Positions 54,099-63,773 of a stretch of DNA of 64,000 nucleotides are shown piece after piece. The notes under the pieces were generated by a model, which was not told the origin of the DNA, did no database searches, and was given only the letters and a program-made list of their open reading frames with translations. A program made the position numbers and the translations under genes. Source of the DNA: Flavobacteriaceae bacterium F08102 (GTDB lineage: Bacteria; Bacteroidota; Bacteroidia; Flavobacteriales; Flavobacteriaceae). The stretch is taken from assembly GCA_023015935.1 (NCBI GenBank), contig JALKAY010000001.1, positions 124,874-188,873 on the forward strand, given 5' to 3'. Each line of letters starts with the position of its first letter. The first letter of the stretch is position 1.

Positions 54099-54467
54099 CT
54101 ATTCAGATTTTTTAACCTCTTCAAGAATCCGCTCTAACTCTGTCAAACTCACATCATTTTTTTTCACAAAAAAGGAGACCATACGCTTAAAAGAACCTCC
54201 AAAATAGCCTTCCATCAATTTGTGAAGACTTTGATTACTGTAAGTCTCTTTATCTACAATTGGAAAATATTTGTAGCCCTTCCCAAACACTTTATGATCC
54301 ACAAATTTTTTGTCTTCCAAAATTCGCACAATAGTTGATACCGTATTATACGCCGGTTTTGGTTCAGGCAACTCTTCGAGAATTTCCTTTACTGTACACA
54401 TTTCAAGCTTCCATAATTTTTGCATTATTTGCTCTTCAGCCTTTGTTAATTGTCGCATCGTTTTCAT
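54099..54467 (-). CDS. BlaI/MecI/CopY family repressor
   Basis: 122 residues: a winged helix (QLTKAEEQIMQKLWKLEMCT, PKPAYNTVSTIVRILEDKKFV) and a dimerising C-terminal helix bundle. Family members bind palindromes at their own promoter and are cleaved after signalling by a BlaR1-type protease, which here is the next gene. A promoter fully covered by dyad half-sites lies just upstream. Confidence 0.92.
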   Translation of the reverse strand: MKTMRQLTKAEEQIMQKLWKLEMCTVKEILEELPEPKPAYNTVSTIVRILEDKKFVDHKVFGKGYKYFPIVDKETYSNQSLHKLMEGYFGGSFKRMVSFFVKKNDVSLTELERILEEVKKSE

Positions 54468-54496
54468 AATTGTAATATTATTATAGTTTAGTTGAT

Positions 54497-54539
54497 CAAA
54501 TATACAACTATTTTTATAGTTGCAACTATTATTTTAGTT
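54497..54539 (-). promoter_or_regulatory. blaI promoter and operator array
   Basis: On the - strand TTG (54525-54523), 18 bp, TATATTTG (54504-54497) is a full consensus promoter. CAACTAT/ATAGTTG half-sites alternate across it: 54505-54511, 54516-54522, 54523-54529, with a partial TAGTT at 54535. ATAGTTGCAACTAT (54516-54529) is a perfect 14-bp palindrome. Repressor bound here would block the polymerase. Confidence 0.75.
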
Positions 54540-55597
54540 CTTTTTTACAAAATTGCGCAATTTTTGTGAAGCACAATCAACAAAATCTGCCGAGTGGGCT
54601 TTTTACTAACTATCATAAAACGGGTTGAATTCGGTGGTCAATTTTCAAGCTGAGTCATTATACCTTTCAGATGCCTTAGTATATCGATTTAGCAGTAACT
54701 GTTTAAACGTTTATCGTTTGCTTTACTCGAACTATTAAAGCATTTTCCAAAACAAAATTCCGCTCAACGAGAAAGGATTCGTCGATTAAAAAGCAGCAAC
54801 GTTCTTTTTTTCAGTATGTAAATTTAATCCTAACTCAGAAGTTCTTTTGCTTTTACACAAAAAGAAAACTCCTTTAAAAGTGACCCTAAAGGAGTTTCTT
54901 ACAATAACTAACCTATAATAAATAAAAGAATTAGAAACGTTAGGTCATTTCATAACCCTCTATTAATTGAAAGAATTGAAAGACACCAAGCCTCTTCAAC
55001 CTCACAATATTCAGTAAAAGTAATTAGCCAACTAAGATTCTACAAGAGGGTATTTCCCCTTTCTAACAGGGGTTTTTCCCGTGTAACTTTTTCGCGCTTC
55101 TTACCGAAGTCCTCTTCAAGAAACAGCAAAATATTGTATATCCAATTAAAATTGATGTAATGATATTCGATAAAACTCCTTAACTCCCAAATAGAGTGTG
55201 TAAGTACTGTAGCTTCAAAGCACATACGCGTAAGGCAACCAACATAATGCGCAGGTCTCAAACATAGAGAAACAGCAAAAGCTCTCTAATGGAGCTATTT
55301 GCACATTTTCTGAAATTGGGTTGACTTTATCAGTAGCAACTTTTCCTTTCGAAAAAATTGTATTTTATAATTTGACTGTAAATGTTTCTTTTTAGGGACT
55401 TTGTAAAAAGTTTACTTTATGTTTCACTTACACTAATAAAACAACCCGCCAATAAAAATTCCTACCCAAAAAAACAAAAAAATCAATAAATTTATATTAC
55501 TCCACTCATTTACAGCGCTTTAAAGTCAGCAAAAAACACTCTAAGGTTCTTAAAAAACAATCCTAATACTTCTCTATACAGCCCAAAAACCCATTTT
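54540..55597. other. Gene-free 1 kb stretch with one hairpin
   Basis: No convincing gene is seen on either strand. AAACTCCTTTA (54866-54876) and TAAAGGAGTTT (54887-54897) form an 11-bp hairpin of terminator type that belongs to no visible gene. It could mark the end of a small RNA or a lost gene. An open frame at 55040-55261 (-) has no coding character that I recognise. Confidence 0.4.
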
Positions 55598-57163
55598 TTA
55601 ATGCAATTGATACTGAGCGGCGAGGGCTCTAAATTGATCTAATTGTTCTGCTTGCCAGGCTTCCCCTTTTCCGAGTTCATCCCCTAAAATTTTCGCAACG
55701 AAAGGAGCTGATTCACTAGCCGCTTTTGCATTTAAAAACAACATTCGCACACGTCTAGCAAGTACATCTTCTACCGTTCTTGCCATCTCAAATTTCACTG
55801 CCCAAACTACTTCGGCTTTTAAAAAAGGGAGTTGCGGATGAATTTTTTCTCCAAGCCATGGTTGCGAACCAATTAATTGCTCAATCCCTACAACATCTGT
55901 ACCGTATATATACAAATGATTTTTCCGATCTACGGTTGGTGTAGCTCCATGAATAGCTAAGGATTTGGTCACGCATTTTACAGCGGGTAATTTCCCCACT
56001 AAAATGGCTTTATTTAATGTGTCTTGTGCCATCCGCCGATAGGTAGTCCATTTTCCACCGGTAATAGTGATTAAATTTGATGCAGAAACGATGACCTTAT
56101 GACTTCTTGAAATCTCTTTGGTTTTAGCCGATGGATTTTTAGGGGCTGCTAACGGACGCAACCCTGCATAAACACTCAATACATCAGTTTTCTTGAGGGG
56201 TCTAGATAAATACAAATTGGCTGTATTTAAAATAAATTCAACTTCTTTATCCAACGGCTTTGGCTCTATACTATGACTATCTAACAGCGTATCGGTAGTC
56301 CCTATAATCACTTTATCATGCCAAGGTACCAAGAATAAAATGCGTCCATCAGATGTATGCGGTATCATAACAGCATCGTCTCCTGGTAAAAAACACCGAT
56401 CAACAACAAGGTGAATACCTTGACTCGGACGAACCATGGGTTTGGCATTCACATTATCCATTTGCAAAATTTCATCAGTAAACACCCCTGTAGCATTGAT
56501 AACCACCGTTCCTTTAAGCTGATAAGATTGACGTGTTTCACAATCAATAACCTCCACTCCATTAACCTTCCCATCAAGACCTTTACGCAATCCCGTTACT
56601 TTACAATAATTCAAAATCGTGGCGCCTTTTTCAATTCCAGTTTGCGCCAAATTCAATGCTAACCTAGCATCATCAAATTGACCGTCGAAATAGACTACAC
56701 CACCTTTTAAGTGATTTTCTTTTAAGGTAGTCAAACGTCTCAATGTATATTCTCTAGAAATTCGACTCGATTTACCAAGACTTAATTTTCCTGCCAAAAA
56801 ATCATATAATTTAAGTCCAACCGTATAAAACAAACTATCCCACCAAGAATAATTTGGTATAATAAAAGATTGATTATGCACCAAATGAGGCGCATTTCGA
56901 AACAATAACCCACGTTCATACAGCGCTTCTTTAACCAAATCAACATTCCCTTGCGCTAAATATCGAACACCTCCATGCACCAATTTGGTACTTCGACTAG
57001 AGGTTCCTTTAGCAAAATCTAGTTGTTCTAACAACACTGTTTTATAACCACGAGTAACACTGTCAACGGCAATGCCTAACCCTGAAGCTCCACCACCAAT
57101 GACAATAACATCCCAGTGTTTGGTGTTCGCTATTTCTTTTAAAAGCTCTTCTCTACTTCGCAA
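55598..57163 (-). CDS. glpD: Aerobic glycerol-3-phosphate dehydrogenase
   Basis: 521 residues: FAD motif VIVIGGGASGLGIAVDSVTRG, GlpD signature SSRSTKLVHGGVRYL, and a C-terminal alpha-helical domain. It oxidises glycerol-3-phosphate to dihydroxyacetone phosphate at the inner membrane and passes electrons to quinone. No glpK or glpF is adjacent. It is divergent from a DeoR-type regulator with 174 bases between, which points to control by that protein. Confidence 0.92.
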   Translation of the reverse strand: MRSREELLKEIANTKHWDVIVIGGGASGLGIAVDSVTRGYKTVLLEQLDFAKGTSSRSTKLVHGGVRYLAQGNVDLVKEALYERGLLFRNAPHLVHNQSFIIPNYSWWDSLFYTVGLKLYDFLAGKLSLGKSSRISREYTLRRLTTLKENHLKGGVVYFDGQFDDARLALNLAQTGIEKGATILNYCKVTGLRKGLDGKVNGVEVIDCETRQSYQLKGTVVINATGVFTDEILQMDNVNAKPMVRPSQGIHLVVDRCFLPGDDAVMIPHTSDGRILFLVPWHDKVIIGTTDTLLDSHSIEPKPLDKEVEFILNTANLYLSRPLKKTDVLSVYAGLRPLAAPKNPSAKTKEISRSHKVIVSASNLITITGGKWTTYRRMAQDTLNKAILVGKLPAVKCVTKSLAIHGATPTVDRKNHLYIYGTDVVGIEQLIGSQPWLGEKIHPQLPFLKAEVVWAVKFEMARTVEDVLARRVRMLFLNAKAASESAPFVAKILGDELGKGEAWQAEQLDQFRALAAQYQLH

Positions 57164-57202
57164 GTATCATTTCTTTTACTGTTGTTTACTTACTATATAT
57201 TT

Positions 57203-57268
57203 CAAATATACGCATATTTCTAGTAAAACGAAAGAAATCAAAACTAAGCAAAGAAAATCGAAAGCAGC
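57203..57268. promoter_or_regulatory. glpD promoter with four 10-bp-phased repeats
   Basis: On the - strand, TATATTTG (57210-57203) is a perfect -7 element for glpD. From 57229 the + strand reads four 10-base units starting with C: CGAAAGAAAT, CAAAACTAAG, CAAAGAAAAT and CGAAAGCAGC. Helically phased direct repeats over the -33 region suit a DeoR-family regulator. Confidence 0.45.
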
Positions 57269-57337
57269 TGCCAAACGAGCATATCCGAATTATTTTAGTC
57301 AGTTTGGTTATCTTTACCCACAAGAAGTCACATTTTC

Positions 57338-58090
57338 ATGGAACGACATCAACTCATATTAGAGAAATTACAAAAGGAAAAGTTCATAACGGTTGCAGAA
57401 CTATGCACCTTCTTCAATGTATCTGCCGTCACCATTCGAAAAGATTTAAACTTACTCGAAGAAAAAGGTCTACTCTTTAGAACACATGGAGGTGCCTCAT
57501 TAGAAAACCCTTATATCAATGAAAGAGCTGTCAACGAAAAGGAAAAAATTTCGGTTGAAGAAAAAAATGGGATTGCCCAAGCGGCCGCCCAATTAATCGT
57601 CTCAAACGACTCAATTCTCCTCGCTTCAGGTACTACTGTTCAAGCCTTGACAAAATTCATACAACCAAAAGAAAAATTGACAGTCATTACATCTTCATTG
57701 CACGTAGTTCTTCATCTTTTACCATTTACCAATATTGACCTATTACAATTAGGCGGTTACGTACGCCATAATTCCGCTTCGGTGGTTGGCGATTATGCAC
57801 AACAAATTTTAGCTAACGTTTCCTGTAGTAAACTATTCTTGGGTGTGGATGGAATTGACCTAAATTACGGCCTTTCTACAACAAACCTTGCAGAAGCACA
57901 ACTCAATCAAAAAATGCTTAGCTCAGCGCAAAAAATTATTGTCCTTGCCGACTCCTCAAAATTCGGCAAAAAAAGCTTTGCTAAAATTTGCAACCTCAAT
58001 CAAATTGACGAAATCATTACCGATTGTGGCATTGCTAATTCCATGGTAAAACAGCTCCAAGCCGAAGGAATTAAAGTTCGAATTGTTTAA
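57338..58090 (+). CDS. DeoR/GlpR family transcriptional regulator
   Basis: 250 residues: an N-terminal winged helix (EKFITVAELCTFFNVSAVTIRKDLNLLEEKGLLFRTHGGA is spread over residues 14-53) and a C-terminal sugar-phosphate isomerase-like sensor domain (LASGTTVQAL, GGYVRHNSASVVGDYA, LGVDGIDLNYGLS, VLADSSKFGKKSF). The likely ligand is glycerol-3-phosphate, because the gene is divergent from glpD; a different sugar phosphate cannot be excluded. Confidence 0.88.
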   Translation: MERHQLILEKLQKEKFITVAELCTFFNVSAVTIRKDLNLLEEKGLLFRTHGGASLENPYINERAVNEKEKISVEEKNGIAQAAAQLIVSNDSILLASGTTVQALTKFIQPKEKLTVITSSLHVVLHLLPFTNIDLLQLGGYVRHNSASVVGDYAQQILANVSCSKLFLGVDGIDLNYGLSTTNLAEAQLNQKMLSSAQKIIVLADSSKFGKKSFAKICNLNQIDEIITDCGIANSMVKQLQAEGIKVRIV

Positions 58091-58351
58091 TAGTCTTACT
58101 CCATGCAAAAAACACATAATAATACGCACCAAATTGAACAATCCTATATTCAGAAACAACAAGGGAGACTAATCTACCTGCCCTCACTCCTTTCTTATTC
58201 CAAAAACTTGACAAAAATCATTAAAGCGACAAAAATTGTGATACTTCACATACGATACATCACTCAAATGTGTTAATAATAGTAGTTAATGAACTAAAAT
58301 TATACAAATTGACGTTGTAATTTGCACGCTAAAAATATAGAACTTTATTTT

Positions 58352-60961
58352 ATGAAAAAAATACTGAAAATAGTCGGGATTATTTTAGCCATATTCCTTT
58401 TGGCGATCTTCATTATTCCAATTGCATTTGAAGGAAAAATTTTAGAATTGGTCAAAACAACGGCAAACAACAACCTCAATGCCACCGTAAATTACGAAGA
58501 TGGCTCTTTGAGTATATGGCGTAATTTCCCTAAGGCAGAAGTTTCACTATACGGCACCACCATTATTAACAAAGGGGATTTTGAAGGAGACACGCTTGTC
58601 TCTGCGAAAACCATTTCTTTACAGCTTCCGCTTCTTCAACTCTTTTCTTCAAATTCAGCCATTACCATCACAAAATTTACAATCGACGAAGCCAATCTAG
58701 ATATCAAAGTAAATAGCCATGGGAAGGCAAATTATGATATTGCCAAATCAGAACCAACAGACAACCCAGACACCTCCAACAACACCACAAACCCTTTACA
58801 ATTTAAATTAGCAGCGTATACCATCAAGAATAGCCGTATCTCTTATGACGATATAAACGGAAAAATAAAACTCCTATTAGATGACGTTAACCATTCAGGA
58901 TCAGGAGACCTTTCAGCAGAAACCTCTACCTTAAAAACAAACACTTCGGCTCTTGCCTCTTTTGAATTTGACAGCATTGCTTATTTAAACAAAAACACCC
59001 TACAACTCGATGCTGAAATTGGCATAGATCTCAATCAAAACAAATTTAGTTTTCTTGAAAACAAAGCATTAATCAACCAACTCCCATTAGTCTTTGATGG
59101 CTTTGTAAAAATGAATGAAACAAACCAAGAAATTGACCTGAGCTTTAAAACCCCCTCCTCTGATTTTAAAAATTTTTTAGCGGTCATTCCAGAAGTATAC
59201 TCTAAAAACATCACTGGAGTAACAACCACAGGAGCATTTACAGTTGATGGAACAATTGCAGGCATTGTCGATGAAACGCATATTCCAAAACTCAATATTC
59301 AAATTCATGCCGACAATGCATCCTTTAAATATCCCGACCTTCCTAAAACCGTTGAACACATCCATCTCAACACAGCCATTGTCAACACCACAGGCCTTGT
59401 AAAGGACACCTATGTCGATATGGATACACTTGCTTTTAAAATCGACCAAGAGGTGTTTCACGCCAAAGCAAAAATGACAGATCTTACTACGAATATGAAG
59501 GTAGATGCAGCGCTAAAAGGCGGACTGAATTTAGGTCATTTATCACAGATCTATCCAGCGGAAGCTTTTAAAACTTTAAAAGGAAAACTTTCTGTGAACG
59601 TAAAAACAAAATTCGATTCACAATCCATTGAACAAAAGAAATACCAAAACACCTACATCCAAGGAAAATTCGATTTGCGGAAATTTGAATTTGAATCAGA
59701 TGAACTGACCGATAAACTGTTTATAGAAAATGCTGGACTCAGCTTTAATAACGCAGCAGTAAATCTTAGAGAATTTTCTGCCAAAATGGGTCGAACAGAC
59801 TTTATGGCTCATGGAACGATTAAAAATCTACTCGGATTTTTATTCAATAAAGAAGATATTGAGGGCGATTTCGCACTTGACTCAAACGTCTTTGCCATTG
59901 ACGATTTCATGGTTGAAACAACAAGCAGTGCAAAGGATAGCACAAAAACAACCACTCCCGACGCTCAGATCAAAATCCCGTCTTTCCTCAATTGTACCTT
60001 TACAGCAAAAGCCAACACCGTACTATATGACAATATCACCCTAAAAGATGTTGCCGGAACATTGATCGTTAAAGACCAACAAGCAACACTTAAAAACGTG
60101 CGTTCTACTATTTTTGGCGGAAATTTAGACCTAAATGGAATGGTTTCTACTAAACAAGAACCTTCTACCTTTCGTATGGGCTTAGACATTAAAAGTTTTA
60201 ATATCGAATCATCGTTTGAGCAATTAGACTTACTAAAAGCCTTAGCCCCCATTGCTAGTATGTTAAATGGTAAGCTCAATTCAACAATTAATTTAGCCGG
60301 AACGTTAAACCCCGACTTTACGCCAATGCTAAGCAGCATTTCAGGCTCAGCAATGGCTGAAATACTCACGGCTACATTTAAAGAAAAAACACCGCTCTTG
60401 ACTAAGCTTGAAGAAAACCTCAACTTTATTCAATTAGACCAACTGAATTTAAACGACCTAAAAACCGCCCTCAACTTTTCAAATGGAAAAGTACAAATTG
60501 ACCCATTTACGCTCAAGTACAAGGACATTGCCATGGAAATTTCCGGTGGTCATGGTTTTGACAATACCTTAGGCTATACGGCTACCATGGATGTTCCTGT
60601 AAAGTATTTAGGTAAAGAAGGAGCTGCATTTTTAGCAAAGTTAGACCAAAACAAAAAAGAGGAAATCATCATCCCTATCAAAGCAATTATTGGAGGACAA
60701 CTTAAAAACCCTTCGGTTAGTACCGACTTAAAATCGGCCATGACTAATTTGAGCAAACAATTAATCAATCAACAAAAAGAGGAAATTAAAGACAAGGTAG
60801 GTGATAAATTAAATGAACTCCTCGGTGGTAAAAATACGCCTGCTGACAGCACGAAAGTAGACTCAATTAAACAAACCCCACAAGAACAGGCTAAAAACAA
60901 AGCGACAGATTTGTTGAAAGATCTGTTGGGAAAAAAGAAGAAGGATACGGTAAAAAAATAG
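58352..60961 (+). CDS. AsmA-like envelope protein
   Basis: 869 residues from the ATG preceding KKILKIVGIILAIF; a TTG ten codons earlier is less likely. One N-terminal membrane helix anchors a long periplasmic beta-rich body, with AsmA-type N-terminal (VNYEDGSLSIWRNFPKAEVSL) and C-terminal regions (LNGKLNSTINLAGTL). AsmA-family proteins form grooved bridges for lipid transfer between membranes. The Lys-rich tail (LLKDLLGKKKKD) is low-complexity. It is monocistronic by spacing. Confidence 0.88.
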   Translation: MKKILKIVGIILAIFLLAIFIIPIAFEGKILELVKTTANNNLNATVNYEDGSLSIWRNFPKAEVSLYGTTIINKGDFEGDTLVSAKTISLQLPLLQLFSSNSAITITKFTIDEANLDIKVNSHGKANYDIAKSEPTDNPDTSNNTTNPLQFKLAAYTIKNSRISYDDINGKIKLLLDDVNHSGSGDLSAETSTLKTNTSALASFEFDSIAYLNKNTLQLDAEIGIDLNQNKFSFLENKALINQLPLVFDGFVKMNETNQEIDLSFKTPSSDFKNFLAVIPEVYSKNITGVTTTGAFTVDGTIAGIVDETHIPKLNIQIHADNASFKYPDLPKTVEHIHLNTAIVNTTGLVKDTYVDMDTLAFKIDQEVFHAKAKMTDLTTNMKVDAALKGGLNLGHLSQIYPAEAFKTLKGKLSVNVKTKFDSQSIEQKKYQNTYIQGKFDLRKFEFESDELTDKLFIENAGLSFNNAAVNLREFSAKMGRTDFMAHGTIKNLLGFLFNKEDIEGDFALDSNVFAIDDFMVETTSSAKDSTKTTTPDAQIKIPSFLNCTFTAKANTVLYDNITLKDVAGTLIVKDQQATLKNVRSTIFGGNLDLNGMVSTKQEPSTFRMGLDIKSFNIESSFEQLDLLKALAPIASMLNGKLNSTINLAGTLNPDFTPMLSSISGSAMAEILTATFKEKTPLLTKLEENLNFIQLDQLNLNDLKTALNFSNGKVQIDPFTLKYKDIAMEISGGHGFDNTLGYTATMDVPVKYLGKEGAAFLAKLDQNKKEEIIIPIKAIIGGQLKNPSVSTDLKSAMTNLSKQLINQQKEEIKDKVGDKLNELLGGKNTPADSTKVDSIKQTPQEQAKNKATDLLKDLLGKKKKDTVKK

Positions 60962-61179
60962 GGAACAAAAATATTCTTTTGGACTTTCAGTAGTTTGATA
61001 CAAATTGCCTAAACAACCTTTACTTGTTTTACAGCAATCATAGCTTCGAACATACATAAATTATGGATTCATATTCCATTCCTGATGATAAACGAAGTAG
61101 CCTTAAAAAAGCCGTGATTAAACTATGTGATTGTTTTTTACCACATTAAAACTATTTTACCAAAAATCCGATGGATCCC

Positions 61180-61947
61180 TCAATCAATAATCCCCAAAAT
61201 ATTATTATATTCTTTTAATGAGACCACTTTACCACCTTTGGGAGGGTTAATTTTTAATGGCTTCGCTGGATTCAACAATACTTCTGTTGCGATAATTTTA
61301 GTCCCTTTTCCAAAATCAACTTCTAATATTAATCCCGGCAAACCTCCGTATTTATTAGGCCCATTACTCACTGGAATTTCCGGAGCATACCACGCGATAG
61401 TCGTCATATCTTTATATTCTATTTCAATCTCAAAACTCCCATTTTCTTTTTCAATACGCTTGCTATCTGAAATTACATTTTCGGTATAGGTTGCTTTATA
61501 GCAAACATATTTTCCAATTTTTTTCCGTTCGTTGTGAAGCTTCCAATTAAATCTCTCCAGAGAATCATTGATTATTAACTTCTCACTGAACGCATCAAAC
61601 TTCTGCTTATACATCCCTTCTTGAAAATTTTTATAATAATCTTGAAATGCCATTTTCCTGTTAATTTCAGGGTCAAGGCTTAATACTTCTTCCTCTTTAT
61701 AAATGGATTCTACTTTGTCAAACGTTAAGAAATAGGTTCTTTCGTTTGCTTTTTTTAACATTATAACGCTATTCAATAATGTATTCCGTCTCTCTAAGGA
61801 AATGCCCGGTTCTTTTAAAGCCTCATTCAATTCAGCATTCTCATATAAACTTCTATACGTTATTTTACCTTGGAAACGCTGAGCCACCACCGAACCAGAA
61901 TAAATTAACATTGCTAAGACCATTATAAGGCTCTTCCCACTGATCAT
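61180..61947 (-). CDS. GLPGLI family protein
   Basis: 255 residues from the ATG starting MISGKSL; an upstream in-frame start at 61977 would overlap a perfect -7 element (TAAGTTTG on the - strand, 61982-61975), so I reject it. It has a signal peptide (ends VVAQ) and the naming motif GGLPGLILEVDFG, with conserved GKYVCYKAT and TTIAWYAPEIP. The family is common in Bacteroidota and its function is unknown; a secreted or periplasmic location is likely. Confidence 0.92.
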   Translation of the reverse strand: MISGKSLIMVLAMLIYSGSVVAQRFQGKITYRSLYENAELNEALKEPGISLERRNTLLNSVIMLKKANERTYFLTFDKVESIYKEEEVLSLDPEINRKMAFQDYYKNFQEGMYKQKFDAFSEKLIINDSLERFNWKLHNERKKIGKYVCYKATYTENVISDSKRIEKENGSFEIEIEYKDMTTIAWYAPEIPVSNGPNKYGGLPGLILEVDFGKGTKIIATEVLLNPAKPLKINPPKGGKVVSLKEYNNILGIID

Positions 61948-62087
61948 TTTTTCATTTTTTAATTCTTTACTCCCCAAACTTACAATTATTTTTATGAAGG
62001 TTCTTCAAAAATTGATGCTCAAATCAAGGTAAAGAACAAGCGGGTTTCTTTTTCAAAATTTGTTAAAAGAATGAATTAGGAATGATC

Positions 62088-62309
62088 CTAAAATGTTCTA
62101 TTTCTTTGTCGCTTAAGAAAATATTCGCGCTTCATTGCATCAGATCGAAATTCGGAATTTTCAAAATAAACAACTTTCCATGGTCGTTTTGATTTCGTGT
62201 ATTTCGATAATCCCTGATTATGATTTGTTAGCCGCTCTTTCATATCTGCCGTATGACCAAAATAAAATGAACCATCCATTTCACTTTGTATAAAATAAAC
62301 ACAGTACAT
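62088..62309 (-). CDS. GIY-YIG nuclease domain protein
   Basis: 73 residues from the ATG at 62309 (MYCVYFIQS); a TTG seven codons upstream is less likely. The single-domain pattern CVYFIQSEMDGSFYFGHT, RLTNHNQG and a late Glu (KREYFLKRQ) fits UvrC/Slx1-like small endonucleases. Such stand-alone genes are common in flavobacteria and their role is unclear. Confidence 0.88.
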   Translation of the reverse strand: MYCVYFIQSEMDGSFYFGHTADMKERLTNHNQGLSKYTKSKRPWKVVYFENSEFRSDAMKREYFLKRQRNRTF

Positions 62310-62380
62310 ATATGCAAAGCTATGGTACAAATAATGAATCTAAGAAAACGAAAGAGAATTTAGGAATAACCCAAAAACAA

Positions 62381-62406
62381 AAAAGCATCCTGTTAAGGAA
62401 GCTTTT
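62381..62406 (-). terminator. Terminator after tRNA-Asp
   Basis: AAAAGCATCC and GGAAGCTTTT pair (one mismatch) around TGTTAA, about 70 bases beyond the 3' end of tRNA-Asp. Confidence 0.5.
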
Positions 62407-62474
62407 CATTGACTAACTCATTGAGTTAGGGTAGTTTGTAAAAAAACTACCAAAACAACACAACATTTTAATTG

Positions 62475-62548
62475 CGGTCTGGACGGGACTCGAACCCGCG
62501 ACCCCCTGCGTGACAGGCAGGTATTCTAACCAGCTGAACTACCAAACC
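62475..62548 (-). tRNA. tRNA-Asp, anticodon GTC
   Basis: On the - strand GGTTTGG pairs with CCAGACC (one G-T pair) as acceptor with discriminator G. The anticodon arm CCTGC-CTGTCAC-GCAGG gives GTC. The T-arm contains GGTTCGAGTCC. CCA is not encoded. Confidence 0.94.
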
Positions 62549-62613
62549 GTTGCTTTAAGCGGTTGCAAATATAAACTCGTTTTTTATATTGGCAAAGCCT
62601 TTTTTTAAGTTTC

Positions 62614-63537
62614 TTACAAAAATCTTTTTCGACTGATTAAATACGTCGTTAAAATTTGCTCAAATCCTTGGTTAATATCTACAGGAACATACTCAATTTC
62701 ATACTGCATACACTTCATTTTCAAACGATTGAAATAACTAGATACTGCAGCTTCATAATTTTCTTTAATCGTATCTGCATATAAATTTATAAAATCTCCA
62801 GTCTCAACATCTACAAAACGCTTAGGTGCGTTGTCAAATTCAAAATTCACCTCGTATTTTGCGTCAAAAGTATGAAATAGTACTACTTCGTGCTTATTAT
62901 ACTTTAAATGGCGTAGAGCCTCAAATAACTTTTCTTGATCAGCATTTGCCTGAAACATATCTGTAAAAAGGAAAATAAGAGATCGACGGTGAATTTTGTC
63001 AGCGATTTCATGTAGAGAAGCATAGGTTCTTGTTCGCGTTTGCTGTTTATCCCGTAAAACCGTATCTAACTGGTCTAACAACATCCGTCGATGACGTTCA
63101 CTTCCCTTTGCTGGCGCAAAATAAGTGGTTTTTTCTGCATACACACTTAATCCAAAGGCATCGCGCTGACGTTTCAAGATTTCTAAGAGTGCCGCAGCAG
63201 CAATCACAGAGAAACCGACCTTATTCAATTGATTTAAATGAATGGTATTTACTTGGGGATAGTGCATGGAAGAAGAGTTATCAATAATGATATGACTTCT
63301 CAAATTAGTTTCTTCTTCATACCGCTTGACAAATAACTTATCGGTCTTTGCATATAATTTCCAATCTATATGTCGCGTACTCTCCCCCTTATTATACAAA
63401 CGATGCTCGGCAAACTCTACCGAAAATCCATGAAACGGACTCTTGTGCAAACCGGTGATAAATCCCTCAACTACTTGTCTCGCCAAAAGATCTAAACTCT
63501 TTATCGCATCTATACTTTTTACTTCATTCAAAGCCAT
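62614..63537 (-). CDS. DUF58 domain protein (vWA-like)
   Basis: 307 residues with the DUF58 signature YNKGESTRHIDWKLYAKTDKLFVKRYEEE and a metal-site-like vWA start DNSSSMHYP. In flavobacteria such proteins are usually encoded with a MoxR ATPase and BatA/BatD proteins; those genes are not visible here, and the stretch downstream holds tRNA-Asp. It is probably cytoplasmic. It follows trxA on the same strand after a terminator. Confidence 0.9.
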   Translation of the reverse strand: MALNEVKSIDAIKSLDLLARQVVEGFITGLHKSPFHGFSVEFAEHRLYNKGESTRHIDWKLYAKTDKLFVKRYEEETNLRSHIIIDNSSSMHYPQVNTIHLNQLNKVGFSVIAAAALLEILKRQRDAFGLSVYAEKTTYFAPAKGSERHRRMLLDQLDTVLRDKQQTRTRTYASLHEIADKIHRRSLIFLFTDMFQANADQEKLFEALRHLKYNKHEVVLFHTFDAKYEVNFEFDNAPKRFVDVETGDFINLYADTIKENYEAAVSSYFNRLKMKCMQYEIEYVPVDINQGFEQILTTYLISRKRFL

Positions 63538-63718
63538 GATCCAAAGATACTAAAAAACCCTAGGTATCCCATCTTTTAAATTCGTTGCCATATGTACATC
63601 CCATGAACGAAACATTTCCAATCCAAAACAAATTTTAAGCAGTTTTTTCATCATCCTTGCTTTGAACAAAGTCTATTTCTAAAACTAAAATAACTTTACA
63701 AACATCAAGATTATACAG

Positions 63719-63755
63719 AAAAAAAGGGCTGTTTTTTGAAACAGCCCTTTTTTTT
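63719..63755. terminator. Terminator after trxA
   Basis: GGGCTGTTT (63726-63734) and AAACAGCCC (63739-63747) form a stem around TTTG, extended by an A-run and a T-run. It lies about 20 bases beyond the trxA stop. Nothing else is seen in 63538-63718. Confidence 0.85.
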
Positions 63756-63773
63756 AATTTTCTGTGCTAAAAC

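Noticed and set aside
54605-54670. Phrase GTGGTCAATTTTCAAGC recalling IS21-like element ends
   Set aside because: No transposase relic, inverted repeat or target duplication could be found around it.
55040-55261. 73-codon open frame (-)
   Set aside because: No recognisable motif, promoter or partner; the surrounding 1 kb looks noncoding.
63542-63549. TATCTTTG on the - strand just before the DUF58 start, and TAGCTTTG before the GIY-YIG gene, suggesting leaderless mRNAs
   Set aside because: Both lack a -33 element, so the case for leaderless transcription is too weak without start-site mapping.
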